Position numbers and translations under genes: made by a program. The notes beneath the pieces were generated by a model that ran no database searches, had not been told where the DNA came from, and was given only the letters and a program-made list of their open reading frames with translations. From Azolla caroliniana (lineage: Eukaryota; Polypodiophyta), in NCBI GenBank assembly GCA_043228905.1, contig JBHGNT010000001.1, positions 28,210,001-28,274,000 on the forward strand: DNA of 64,000 bases, given 5' to 3'. This document shows, piece by piece, positions 41,975 through 52,700 of the stretch; the first letter of the stretch is position 1; the number at the start of each line of letters is the position of its first letter.

Positions 41975-42809
41975 TGTCGGGGTTACTACGCCCTTGCGTG
42001 TAGAAAGGAGGAGGGACCACGGGGGTCTCGAACCGAAGAGCAAGAGAGAGAGAGAAGTAAGAGAGAGAGACCCGATTACACAGAACCGAAGATCCGATTG
42101 CGCCGAACCGACGATTGCACAGGGACACGGCCCAACAAACCGAGATCACAAATAAACGCCGACGCAGATGGACACAACAACGGGAGATATGTACTTATGA
42201 ACGCAAGAAGATAACAGACTAAAGTATTACAACCCACGGTGGGGCACAAAATAGATACTAACGAAAACGAACAGGGCGGCGAACAGCTGCCGACCCCTGT
42301 ATGTCGCGACGCACAGAAAGGGGAAAACAGGTCGGAGGTGCTGCAGGACGCACTCGGGGCGTTCCACGGAACAGCGCAAGCCTCCTCGAAACCTGCACAG
42401 GTTCGCGACGGAGCAGAAGACAGAGAGAGCAGGAGTGAGAGAGAAGCCCCGAAATCGGTTCGGCAGCACTTCGTCCTCTCCCCCGGGAGATATCCGCAAC
42501 AGCTCTTTCCTGCTCCTTATATAGGCCGACGAGCAGGCCGTCATGTCAGCTTTATTCCCTGTCCCTTTTGGACAGGGATCCGCCCCGTTTTTCACGCATC
42601 CGCGTAGTTACGCCGCCGACTCGTACAGTTCGCGCGCGCGACCGAAAAGACTGTTCGCGCGGTCTTTGTCTCCACTTGAGTTAGGGCCCGTTCCTGCCGG
42701 TTATCCTCCTAATTCGCTTCTATGTACAACTTGGAGCGTGCGCGCGTGAAGAACCGGTTCCCACGCCTTGGTGCGCCGATTCCGCCTATGGACGGTTTTC
42801 TTCATGACA
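41975..42809 (-). repeat. D 5' LTR (G1 type)
   Basis: Minus strand TGTCATGAAGAAAACCG...AACCCCGACA. It has a TATA box CTATATAAGG near 42520. It is highly similar to the G1 LTR (2635-3428) over its length. Confidence 0.82.
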
Positions 42810-42813
42810 ACGT

Positions 42814-43121
42814 AACAGTGTACAGAGAGAGAGAGAGAGAGAAAGAGGTCGCTGCCTCTGTTGTAACCGCCGCCTGTGGCGAAGATCGTGAGCACGAGGT
42901 CGTTGCCTTTGTGAACTCACTGTTTTGTATATTCTTACATAGTGATAGTTTGCAGCCTGTGGGCTGCCGTGGTTTTTCCCTCTTTGGGTTTTCCACGTAA
43001 ACATTCTATGTACCCTTTTTCTCTCCTTTGTGTTGCGTGTTTTCGTTTCCTGTTTCCTATGTATGAAAAGAAGCTCGGTTGTGGCCGAGCGTTGTGTATA
43101 AGGAGTGTTGAGTTCCCGTCA
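42814..43121 (+). repeat. A 5' LTR, second part
   Basis: Continues after D with AACAGTGTACAGAGAG, a (GA)n tract, the GCCGCCTGTGGCG hairpin, then CGTGG...CCACG, and ends CCCGTCA. The primer site TGGTATCAGAGC is at 43124-43135. Confidence 0.88.
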
Positions 43122-43150
43122 AGTGGTATCAGAGCGAAACGACACAGAAA

Positions 43151-44280
43151 ATGGACGAATCGTTTGGCGGCATGTTCAAGCTCACCGGCTCCAACTATTC
43201 AGTGTGGAAGTCGAAGATGAGGAACATGCTCGTGGTTAAAGACCTCTGGCTGCTGGTTCAGTTCGGGGACAAGAGACCGGACAAAATCGACGCCGCGATA
43301 TGGGAGGTGATGCACATGAAGACAACGGCGTACATACGGTGCTTCATCGACATGAGCCTGTACAACAACTTCAATGAAGAGAGCAAGGCTCATGAGCTCT
43401 GGGAGAAGATCGGCATAATGTTTCAAAACAAAAATGTTGTTAATCAGGTTTCGGTATTCCGGAAGCTAGTAAGACTCTGGTACCAAGATGGCTCCAGCAT
43501 GGCGGAGCATATGAATGCCTTCCAGGGGCTGATACACCAGGCAACGTCATTGGAAGTACCTCTTGCCGATGAGGTATTAGCGCTACTCCTGCTCGGTTCC
43601 CTCCCGGATAGCTGGGAGACGTTGGTTGTCACTTTGGGCAACGACGGGCCGGAAGGAAAACGGTTATCCCTAGCAAGAGTAAAGTCGAGCTTGCTAGATG
43701 AGGAGGCGCGTCAGAAAGACAAAGATACGAGCTCCGACTCCAAAGCGCTTATTACCGAATCGGAACGCGGAAGACATAGAAACCGTAGTCCCCTGAACCG
43801 GGAGAAGTCGGGGACACGGTCAAAGTCAAGGGGGAGGCCTACTTGCTTCTATTGCGGCAAGCCGGGACACTTCCAAAAGAACTGTCGGCATTTCCGTAAA
43901 GACAAGGAAACCGACGGTACTGATTCGAAGCAAAACCCGGACCGGAACGGTAAAGACCGGAAGGGGACGGACCGGAAGGGAACGACGACAATCGCGGCAA
44001 GTGAAGAGGAGTTGATGCTCATCACCGAGGAAAGTGAGATAAACCTTGCCGGCGATGAGATGACCTGGGTGGTAGACTCTGGAGCGTCGTTCCACCTTAC
44101 CCCGGACCGGAAATGCTTCTCATCCTACTCAGTCGGTGACCACGGCTGTGTCCGGATGGGGAATGAAGGTACATGCCGAATTATCGGCATAGGAGACGTG
44201 TGGCTGTCAACACCAACCGGATGCAAGTTGCTGCTGAAGGGTGTCCGACACGTTCCGTAAGTTCGTCTGAACCTGATATC
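43151..44280 (+). pseudogene. A gag and protease (to B1 insertion)
   Basis: ATG 43151. UBN2-type Gag (MDESFGGMFKLTGSNYSVW), zinc knuckle CFYCGKPGHFQKNC at about residue 235, basic linker, and an intact protease core (WVVDSGASFHLTP). The TAA at 44258-44260 breaks the frame after GVRHVP. The same frame continues (VRLNLIS) to ATATC, where B1 inserted. It is closely related to B1/B2 but not the same family. Confidence 0.88.
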
Positions 44281-44892
44281 TGTTGGGAAACGACCCTTCT
44301 ATTTTCCTTCACCGCTCGGCCACAACCGAGTAATCGCGAATCAATGGAGCAGAAAATGGGAAAATACAAAGATTAGAGAGGACACACGATTTATCGTGGA
44401 AAAACCCTGTACGGGAAAAAACCACGGGAGTACAAGACTCCAAACCAACACTATGCACAGAAAGGTATACAATGGCGAGCTGCAAGGCGACGACCTTGAG
44501 CTCGCTGTCCTCGCCACAGGCGGCGGAAATACACAGAGGCGTCGTCCTCTTCCTCTCTCGCGCTCTATCTCTCTCTCTCTCTCGCGGCTGCTCTCTCTTC
44601 ACTCTTCTAGAGTGGAAAAACAGAAAAATGAATAGCAACACCAAAACAGTTTGCCGTAAGTCATATTTATACATATATGACTTTGGGGCTATTTACAACT
44701 ATAGCCTCAGGGGGGCCCTTAGCAGACATATTCACGGATATGTCCCTGCATCCGGATCTCTTCTTCGGGTACATTCGTCATCCGACTCCGAAGTCGGGGT
44801 CTTCATCATCCGGTTCCGAAACCGAAACTGGGCTTGTCGGCATTCATCTCCGACATCCGACCATCCCATCCGAAGGGACCGTAATCCCAACA
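44281..44892 (-). repeat. B1 3' LTR
   Basis: Minus strand TGTTGGGATTACGGTCCC...GTTTCCCAACA. The polypurine tract (minus AAGGGGGAGTT) is at 44893-44903. It has a TATA region in a GTCATAT...ATATGAC dyad near 44664-44684, a CT/GA tract and the GCCGCCTGTGGCG hairpin. Confidence 0.9.
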
Positions 44893-44902
44893 AACTCCCC
44901 CT

Positions 44903-47900
44903 TCACTTCGGCATGGGATGTCTCTCCAATCCGATCCTCTTCCGGCATGCTTCCAGCTTGTCGGGTGTGAGCACCTTGGTCAGCATATCCGACCCGTTCT
45001 CGTCCGTGTGGATCTTTGTCAGCACGAACTCCTTGTCTTCTATCCTTTCCCGGATCCAGTGATATCTTCGCTGGATGTGCTTCGTCCGGGAGTGATAGGC
45101 CGCGTTCTTCGCAAGGTGGATTGCACTCTGACTGTCGCAGTAGAGTCGGTACTCCTCCTGCCGGATACCGAGCTCTCTAATGAAGTCTTTCATCCATATT
45201 ACTTCCTTGCCGGCTTCAACAGCCGCCATGTACTCCGCCTCCGTGGTTGACAACGCAACCGTCTTCTGCAGCCTCGACTGCCATGAAACAGCTCCACCTG
45301 CATACGTCATCACATACCCTGATGTGGACCGGCTGGTATCTGCATCAGCCGACATATCCGAATCGGTGAAGCCGTCGAGTTCGGGCTTACCGGAGCCGAA
45401 TCGGAGGCACACGTTTGCCGTGCCCTTCAGGTATCGGAGTATCCACTTGGCCGCGTTCCAATGCTCTTTGCCGGGATTGCTCATGTACCGGCTCACCACT
45501 CCGACTGCGTATCCTATGTCCGGTCTCGTACACACCATGGCGTACATCAAGCTCCCGATGGCTGAGGCATACGGCACTTTCATCATATCCTCCTTTTCAG
45601 CCTTTGTCTTGGGACTTTGCTTGCTGGACAGCTTGCAGTTTGCCGGGAGGGTCGATCCGACCGGTCTTGCTTCCGACATGTTGAACCGGTGAAGCACCTT
45701 CGTCACATACTTCTCCTGTGACAGCCACAACTGCTTCTTCTCCCGGTCCCGGATGATGTGCATCCCTAGTATTTGTCTCGCCGAACCCAGGTCCTTCATT
45801 GAGAAGGTTCGGTGAAGAGCCTTCTTCAGCATCCGTATCTTGACCTGGTCCCGTCCGACGATCAACATGTCGTCCACGTACAGGAGGAGTATTAGGAAGT
45901 CTCCTCCTTCGAACTTCTTCACAAACACGCAGTGGTCGGACTGGGTTTTGAGGTACCCTTCGTCGGTCATGAAGGAGTCGAACTTCCGGTACCATTGCCG
46001 AGGAGCCTGCTTCAGTCCGTAAAGGCTCTTCTTCAATCGGCATACCAGGTGCTCCTTCCCTTTCTTCTCGAATCCTTCCGGTTGCTGCATGTAGATCTCT
46101 TCATCGAGGTCACCGTGAAGGAATGCCGTCTTCATGTCCATCTGTTCTACCTCGAGGTCCATGCTTGCCGCTATGCTCAGCACTGTCCGGATGGAAGTCA
46201 TCTTCACTACCGGGGCAAATATCTCGTCGAAGTCGACGCCCTTCTTCTGCTGAAACCCCTTCACCACGATCCTGGCTTTATATCTCGGGGGGTTTCCGGC
46301 ATCTCCCGGTTTCAGCTTGAACACCCACTTGTTACGGAGTGCCCGTTTTCCTTTCGGCAGCTCCACAAGTTCATATGTGTGGTTCTCATGCAGGGAATCC
46401 ATCTCGTCCTGCATGGCACTCAACCACCTGCGACTCTGGGTGTCATGCTTTGCCTCTTCAAAGCTCTCCGGCTCCCCCTCGTCGGTTAGCAACAGGTGCT
46501 CTGGTTCCGGAAATCTTCGGGGGGCCCTTCTCTCTCTTAGAGGATATCTCCGTTCAGGAGCTTCGGTAACCGGTTCTTCCGATTCTTCTTCTTCATCCGA
46601 ATCCGGTTCGGGATCGGGGCCGGTTCCGGTATCATTTTCATCTTCTTCGGCCGGTTCTGTTTCTTCACCGTCTTCGGCCGGATCCTCGAGTGCTAACCGG
46701 TCCCTTGCCGGTCGGGACTGCTCCTCGTAGAGTTGATCCTCACCGGTCGACTTGGAGCTCTTCATCTTCTTCTCCGACTCCCAGTCGGCGAGTGTCTTGT
46801 CCTCCATGAAGATGATGTCTCGACTCCTGAATATCTTCTTGTCGACCGGGTCCCATACTCGGTAGCCGAACTCGTCGTCGCCGTAACCGAGGAATATGCA
46901 TGGCCGGGTCTTCGGATCTAGCTTTCCTCTCCGGTCTTTTGCCACATGCACGTATGCGAGACACCCGAACACTTTCAGATGCCGGTAAGATACTTCCCTA
47001 CCGGTCCACACTCTCTGCGGCGTGTCTCCGTCCAAAGGTACTGAGGGTGATCTGTTTATCACGTATGTCGCCGTCGACATTGCCTCAGCCCAAAACCCCT
47101 TGGGTAATTTCGCATGCGCCAGCATACTCCGGACCCTCTCCATTATGGTCCGGTTCATCCTCTCGGCCAGCCCGTTCAGTTCCGGCGTCTTCGGCACAGT
47201 AAACTCGAGCCGGATTCCCTTCGAGCGACAGTACTCCTGGAACTGCCCCCGGTATTCCCCTCCGTTATCCGCTCGTATCGCTTTCAGCTTCTTGCCGGAT
47301 TCCCTTTCCACTCTCGCGTGGAGTTCTTTGAAGACGCACAACACTTGGTCCTTTGTCTTCAGCGGTGCCGTCCACAGCTTCCGGCTGTGATCATCAACGA
47401 ATGTTACGAAGTACTGGGCTCCGCCATGTGACTTCGTTTCTACCTGACATACATCAGTGTGCACCAACTCCAATGGTGCGCTACGTCTCGTCGGTGGCCT
47501 TGAGTGGAAGGAGGTTCGGTTCTGCTTACCGGCCAGGCAATCGGTGCACTTCTCCAGGTGCACATGCTTCACTGGAATAAGGTTGTCTTCTGCAAGCCTC
47601 TTCATCCCCTTCTCACTCATGTGACACAGTCTTTTGTGCCACAGCTCACCGGCAGTGTCGACTGCCACATTCAGCTCTTCCGGACATAACCGGGCATTCA
47701 TAAGGTACAGTGTGTTGTCTTTCCGGGCCCGAGCCACTATCAGGCTCCCCTTGCTGAACTTCATCACGCCGTTCCGGATGCTACCTGTGTAGCCTTCATC
47801 ATCTAGCCTCCCGGCCGAAATCAGGTTCAATCGAACCTCCGGAACGTGTCGGACATCCTTCAGCAGCATTTTGCATCCGGTCGGGGTTGTCAACCACACG

Positions 47901-48979
47901 TCTCCTATGCCGGCAATCCGGCACGTACCTTCATTTCCCATCCGAACACAGCCATGCTCACCGGCTGTGTAGGATGAGAAGTATCTTCTCTCCGGGGTCA
48001 GGTGGAACGATGCTCCGTAATCGACCACCCAGGTCGTCTCATCGCCAGCAATGTTTAGCTCACCTTCTTCGGTGATGACCATGATTTCTTCCTCACTTGC
48101 CGCGAGTGCCGTCGTTCCTTTCCTGTCCTGCCCTCGCCGATCCGAACTTCTCCGGTCCGTGGCTCCCCGGTATGCACCGTTTCTCTCCGGTGACTTCTTC
48201 GAATCGGTGTCGTCGGCTCCGTTGTCTTTTCGGTAATGCCGACAATTTTTCCGGAAGTGCCCCGGCTTCCCACAGTGGAAGCATGTGGGCCTTCCTCTTG
48301 ACTGCGACCGGGTCCCCGACTTCTCCCGTCTTTGCGGACTCCGGTTCCATTGTCTTCCCCGATCCGATTCGGTAAGCAGCGCCTTCGGGTCGGAGGCCGG
48401 TTCTTTATCTCTCCGACGCGCTTCTTCATTCAGAATACTCGTCTTTACCGTTTGCAAGGACAAGTTATCCTCTGTGCAGGAGGTGCTGAGAGTCACCACC
48501 AAGTTCTCCCAGCTTTCCGGCAATGTACACATCAGGATGATGGCTTGCATTGCATCCTCCAACGGGAACTTGATCGCCGCAAGCTGATTCACGAATCCCA
48601 TGAACGTGCTTACGTGTTCCACCATACTCTCGCCGTCTCGATACTTGAGGTTCACTATCTTCCTCATCAGGGAGGTCCGGTTCAACGCATTCTTCCTCTC
48701 GTAGAGGCCCGACAGCTTCTTCCACATCTCATATGCGTTGGTGTCGTTCGCCACATGTTGTAGGACGCTCACATCGACATATTGTCGGATCGTCGCTACG
48801 GCTTTCCGCTTCAGGAGCTTCCACTCCGACTCAAGTACCCCTTTCGGTATTTCCGACCTGTCAATCGGTTCGTACAGGTCCCGAACAATCAGAAGATCCT
48901 CCATCTTGATCTTCCAGTCGGCGTAATTCTGCGCGTTCAGCACCATCATCCCCGGCTGCCCGCTGCCGCCGCCTTCCAT
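44903..48979 (-). CDS. B1 gag-pol polyprotein (1358 aa), protease motif altered
   Basis: ATG 48979. UBN2 Gag; zinc knuckle CFHCGKPGHFRKNC (233-246); protease at 320 reads DYGAS instead of DSGAS (codon TAC at 48019-48017), which should impair or kill it; GAG-pre-integrase; integrase (HTDVC, RADNGGEY, NGLAERMNRT); RT with YVDD; RNase H (DSDMSADADTSRSTSGY, STTEAEYMA, YCDSQSAIH). There are no stops. All other catalytic residues are kept. This is the usual copia order (integrase before RT). B1 is nearly identical to B2, which has the normal Ser. B1 is probably a recent copy that lost autonomy by one base change, before or after insertion. Confidence 0.93.
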   Translation of the reverse strand: MEGGGSGQPGMMVLNAQNYADWKIKMEDLLIVRDLYEPIDRSEIPKGVLESEWKLLKRKAVATIRQYVDVSVLQHVANDTNAYEMWKKLSGLYERKNALNRTSLMRKIVNLKYRDGESMVEHVSTFMGFVNQLAAIKFPLEDAMQAIILMCTLPESWENLVVTLSTSCTEDNLSLQTVKTSILNEEARRRDKEPASDPKALLTESDRGRQWNRSPQRREKSGTRSQSRGRPTCFHCGKPGHFRKNCRHYRKDNGADDTDSKKSPERNGAYRGATDRRSSDRRGQDRKGTTALAASEEEIMVITEEGELNIAGDETTWVVDYGASFHLTPERRYFSSYTAGEHGCVRMGNEGTCRIAGIGDVWLTTPTGCKMLLKDVRHVPEVRLNLISAGRLDDEGYTGSIRNGVMKFSKGSLIVARARKDNTLYLMNARLCPEELNVAVDTAGELWHKRLCHMSEKGMKRLAEDNLIPVKHVHLEKCTDCLAGKQNRTSFHSRPPTRRSAPLELVHTDVCQVETKSHGGAQYFVTFVDDHSRKLWTAPLKTKDQVLCVFKELHARVERESGKKLKAIRADNGGEYRGQFQEYCRSKGIRLEFTVPKTPELNGLAERMNRTIMERVRSMLAHAKLPKGFWAEAMSTATYVINRSPSVPLDGDTPQRVWTGREVSYRHLKVFGCLAYVHVAKDRRGKLDPKTRPCIFLGYGDDEFGYRVWDPVDKKIFRSRDIIFMEDKTLADWESEKKMKSSKSTGEDQLYEEQSRPARDRLALEDPAEDGEETEPAEEDENDTGTGPDPEPDSDEEEESEEPVTEAPERRYPLRERRAPRRFPEPEHLLLTDEGEPESFEEAKHDTQSRRWLSAMQDEMDSLHENHTYELVELPKGKRALRNKWVFKLKPGDAGNPPRYKARIVVKGFQQKKGVDFDEIFAPVVKMTSIRTVLSIAASMDLEVEQMDMKTAFLHGDLDEEIYMQQPEGFEKKGKEHLVCRLKKSLYGLKQAPRQWYRKFDSFMTDEGYLKTQSDHCVFVKKFEGGDFLILLLYVDDMLIVGRDQVKIRMLKKALHRTFSMKDLGSARQILGMHIIRDREKKQLWLSQEKYVTKVLHRFNMSEARPVGSTLPANCKLSSKQSPKTKAEKEDMMKVPYASAIGSLMYAMVCTRPDIGYAVGVVSRYMSNPGKEHWNAAKWILRYLKGTANVCLRFGSGKPELDGFTDSDMSADADTSRSTSGYVMTYAGGAVSWQSRLQKTVALSTTEAEYMAAVEAGKEVIWMKDFIRELGIRQEEYRLYCDSQSAIHLAKNAAYHSRTKHIQRRYHWIRERIEDKEFVLTKIHTDENGSDMLTKVLTPDKLEACRKRIGLERHPMPK

Positions 48980-49009
48980 TTTCTGCAGCAGTTCGCTCTG
49001 ATACCAGAT

Positions 49010-49136
49010 TGTTGGGAAACGACCCTTCTATTTTCCTTCACCGCTCGGCCACAACCGAGTAATCGCGAATCAATGGAGCAGAAAATGGGAAAATACAAAG
49101 ATTAGAGAGGACACACGATTTATCGTGGAAAAACCC
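49010..49136 (-). repeat. B1 5' LTR, inner part
   Basis: 127 bases matching 44281-44407, then interrupted at AACCC by B2. Confidence 0.9.
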
Positions 49137-49746
49137 TGTTGGGAATCAACGCTTCGATTCACCTTCTTCCCTCGGCCACAACCGAGTAATCGCGGATCAA
49201 TGCAGCAGAAAATAGGAACCACACAATAAAACAAGAACGCGAGTACACAGGGATTAACGTGGAAAACCCAGACGGGAAAAACCACGGGAGTACAAGACTC
49301 CAACCCAACACTATACAGAGAAGTATACAATGGCGAGCTGCAAGGCGACGACCTTGAGCTCGCTGTCCTCGCCACAGGCGGCGGAAATACACAGAGGCGT
49401 CTACCTCTTCGTCTCTCGCGCTCTATCTCTCTCTCTCTCTCACGGCTGCTTCTTCTTCACTCCTCTTGAGTGGAAAAACAGAAAAATGATAAGCAACAAC
49501 AAATCTGTTTGCCCTAAGTCATATTTATACTTATATGACTTTGGGCTATTTACAACTGTGGCCTCAGGGGCCCATAGCGAACATATTCACGGATATGTCC
49601 CTGCATCCGGATCGCTCTCCGGGTACATTCGTCATCCGGCACCGAAGCCGGGGTCTTCAACATCCGGATCCGAAACCGAAACCGGGCTCGTCGGCATTCA
49701 TCTCCGACATCCGACCATCCCATGCGAAGGGACCGTAATCCCAACA
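49137..49746 (-). repeat. B2 3' LTR
   Basis: Minus strand TGTTGGGATTACGG...GATTCCCAACA. Followed by the polypurine tract at 49747-49757. Compared with B1, the LTR end carries a different leader-proximal sequence (ATCAACGCTTCG instead of AACGACCC). Confidence 0.93.
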
Positions 49747-49756
49747 AACTCCCCCT

Positions 49757-52700
49757 TCACTTCGGCATGGGATGTCTCTCCAATCCGATCCTCTTCCGGC
49801 ATGCTTCCAGCTTGTCGGGTGTGAGGACCTTGGTCAGCATATCCGACCCGTTCTCGTCCGTGTGGATCTTTGTCAGCACGAACTCCTTGTCTTCTATCCT
49901 TTCCCGGATCCAGTGATATCTTCGCTGGATGTGCTTCGTCCGGGAGTGATAGGCCGCGTTCTTCGCAAGGTGGATTGCACTCTGACTGTCACAGTAGAGT
50001 CGGTACTCCTCCTGTCGGATACCGAGCTCTCTAATGAAGTCCTTCATCCATATTAATTCCTTGCCGGCTTCAACAGCCGCCATGTACTCCGCCTCCGTGG
50101 TTGACAACGCAACCGTCTTCTGCAGCCTCGACTGCCATGAAACAGCTCCCCCTGCATACGTCATCACATACCCTGATGTGGACCGGCTGGTATCTGCATC
50201 AGCCGACATATCTGAATCGGTGAAACCGTCGAGTTCGGGTTTACCGGAGCCGAATCGGAGGCACACATTCGCTGTGCCCTTCAGGTATCGGAGTATCCAC
50301 TTGACCGCGTTCCAATGCTCTTTGCCGGGATTGCTCATGTACCGGCTCACCACTCCGACTGCATATCCTATGTCCGGTCTCGTACACACCATGGCGTACA
50401 TCAAGCTCCCGACGGCTGAGGCATACGGCACTTTCATCATATCCTCCTTTTCAGCCTTTGTCTTGGGACTTTGCTTGCTGGACAGCTTGCAGTTTGCCGG
50501 GAGGGTCGATCCGACCGGTCTTGCTTCCGACATGTTGAACCGGTGAAGCACCTTCGTCACGTACTTCTCCTGTGACAGCCACAACTGCTTCTTCTTCCGG
50601 TCCCGGATGATGTGCATCCCTAGTATTTGCCTCGCCGGACCCAGGTCCTTCATTGAGAAGGTTCGGTGAAGAGCCTTCTTCAGCATCCGTATCTTGACCT
50701 GGTCCCGTCCGACGATCAACATGTCGTCCACGTACAGGAGGAGTATTAGGAAGTCTCCTCCTTCGAACTTCTTCACAAACACGCAGTGGTCGGACTGCGT
50801 TTTGAGGTACCCTTCTTCGGTCATGAAGGAGTCGAATTTCCGGTACCATTGCCGGGGAGCCTGCTTCAGTCCGTAAAGGCTCTTCTTCAACCGGCATACC
50901 AGGTGCTCCTTCCCTTTCTTCTCGAATCCTTCCGGTTGCTGCATGTAGATCTCTTCATCGAGGTCACCGTGAAGGAATGCCGTCTTCACGTCCATCTGTT
51001 CTACCTCGAGGTCCATGCTTGCCGCTATGCTCAGCACTGTCCGGATGGAGGTCATCTTCACTACCGGGGCAAATATCTCGTCGAAGTCGACGCCCTTCTT
51101 CTGCTGAAACCCCTTCACCACGATCCTGGCTTTATATCTCGGGGGGTTTCCGGCATCTCCCGGTTTCAGCTTGAACACCCACTTGTTTCGAAGTGCCCGC
51201 TTTCCTTTCGGCAACTCCACAAGTTCATATGTGAGGTTCTCATGCAGGGAATCCATCTCGTCCTGCATGGCACTCAACCACCTGCGGCTCTGGGTGTCAT
51301 GCTTTGCTTCTTCAAAGCTCTCCGGCTCCCCCTCGTCGGTTAGCAGCACGTGCTCTGGTTCCGGAAATCTCTGGGGGGCTCTCCTCTCTCTTAGAGGATA
51401 TCTCCGTTCGGGAGCTTCGGTAACCGGTTCTTCCGATTCTTCTTCTTCATCCGAATCCATTTCGGGATCGGGGCCGGTTCCGGTATCATTTTCATCTTCT
51501 TCGGCCGGTTCTGTTTCTTCACCGTCTTCGGCCGGGTCCTCGAGTGCTAACCGGTCCCTTGTCGGTCGGGACTGCTCCTCGTAGAGTTGATCCTCACCGA
51601 TCGACTTGGAGCTCTTCATCTTCTTCTCCGACTCCCAGTCGGCGAGTGTCTTGTCCTCCATAAAGACGATATCTCGACTCCTGAATATCTTCTTGTCGAC
51701 CGGGTCCCATACTCGGTAGCCGAACTCGTCGTCGCCGTAACCGAGGAATATGCATGGCCGGGTCTTCGGATCTAGCTTTCCTCTCCGGTTCTTAGCCACG
51801 TGCACGTATGCGAGACACCCGAACACCTTCAGATGCCGGTAGGATACTTCCCTACCGGTCCACACTCTCTGCGGCGTGTCTCCGTCCAAAGGTACTGAGG
51901 GTGATCGGTTTATCACATATGTCGCCGTCGACATTGCCTCAGCCCAAAACCCCTTGGGTAATTTCGCATGCGCAAGCATACTCCGAACCCTCTCCATTAT
52001 GGTCCGGTTCATCCTCTCGGCCAGCCCGTTCAGTTCCGGCGTCTTCGGCACAGTAAACTCGAGTCGGATTCCCTTCGAGCGACAGTACTCCTGGAACTGC
52101 CCTCGGTATTCCCCTCCGTTATCCGCTCGTATCGCTTTCAGCTTCTTGCCGGATTCCCTTTCCACTCTCGCGTGGAGTTCTTTGAAGACGCACAACACTT
52201 GGTCCTTTGTCTTCAACGGTGCCGTCCACAGCTTCCGGCTGTAATCATCAATGAATGTTACGAAGTACTGGGCTCCGCCATGTGACTTCGTTTCTACCTG
52301 ACACACATCAGTGTGCACCAACTCCAATGGTGCGCTACGTCTCGTCGGTGGCCTTGAGTGGAAGGAGGTTCGGTTTTGCTTACCGGCCAGGCAGTCGGTG
52401 CACTTCTCCAGGTGCACATGCTTCACCGGAATAAGGTTGTCTTCTGCAAGCCTCTTCATCCCCTTCTCACTCATGTGGCACAGTCTTTTGTGCCACAGCT
52501 CACCGGCAGTGTCGGCTGCCACATTCAGCTCTTCCGGACATAACCGGGCATTCATCAGGTACAGTGTGTTGACCTTCCGGGCCCGAGCCACTATCAAGCT
52601 CCCCTTGCTGAACTTCATGACACCGTTCCGGATGCTACCCGTGTAGCCTTCATCATCTAGCCTCCCGGCCGAAATCAGGTTCAGTCGGACCTCCGGAACG

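Larger units (their letters stand above)
36958..42809 (-). mobile_element. D: Gag-like-only gypsy derivative with unequal LTRs
   Basis: Ends TGTC...GACA on both sides. ACGT is duplicated (36954-36957 and 42810-42813), and A's LTR is continuous without D. 5' LTR 41975-42809 (835 bases), primer site 41955-41971, one 1435-codon frame, polypurine tract, 3' LTR 36958-37633 (676 bases). No protease, RT, RNase H or integrase is present. The 5' LTR and the 3' polypurine region match G1, while the 3' LTR is mostly a different sequence. D is a non-autonomous element, probably served by G1-type enzymes (inference). Confidence 0.85.

Noticed and set aside
45932-46730. Plus-strand frames opposite B1 (and the same opposite B2)
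   Set aside because: Antisense shadows of the RT and linker codons; identical pattern in both copies.
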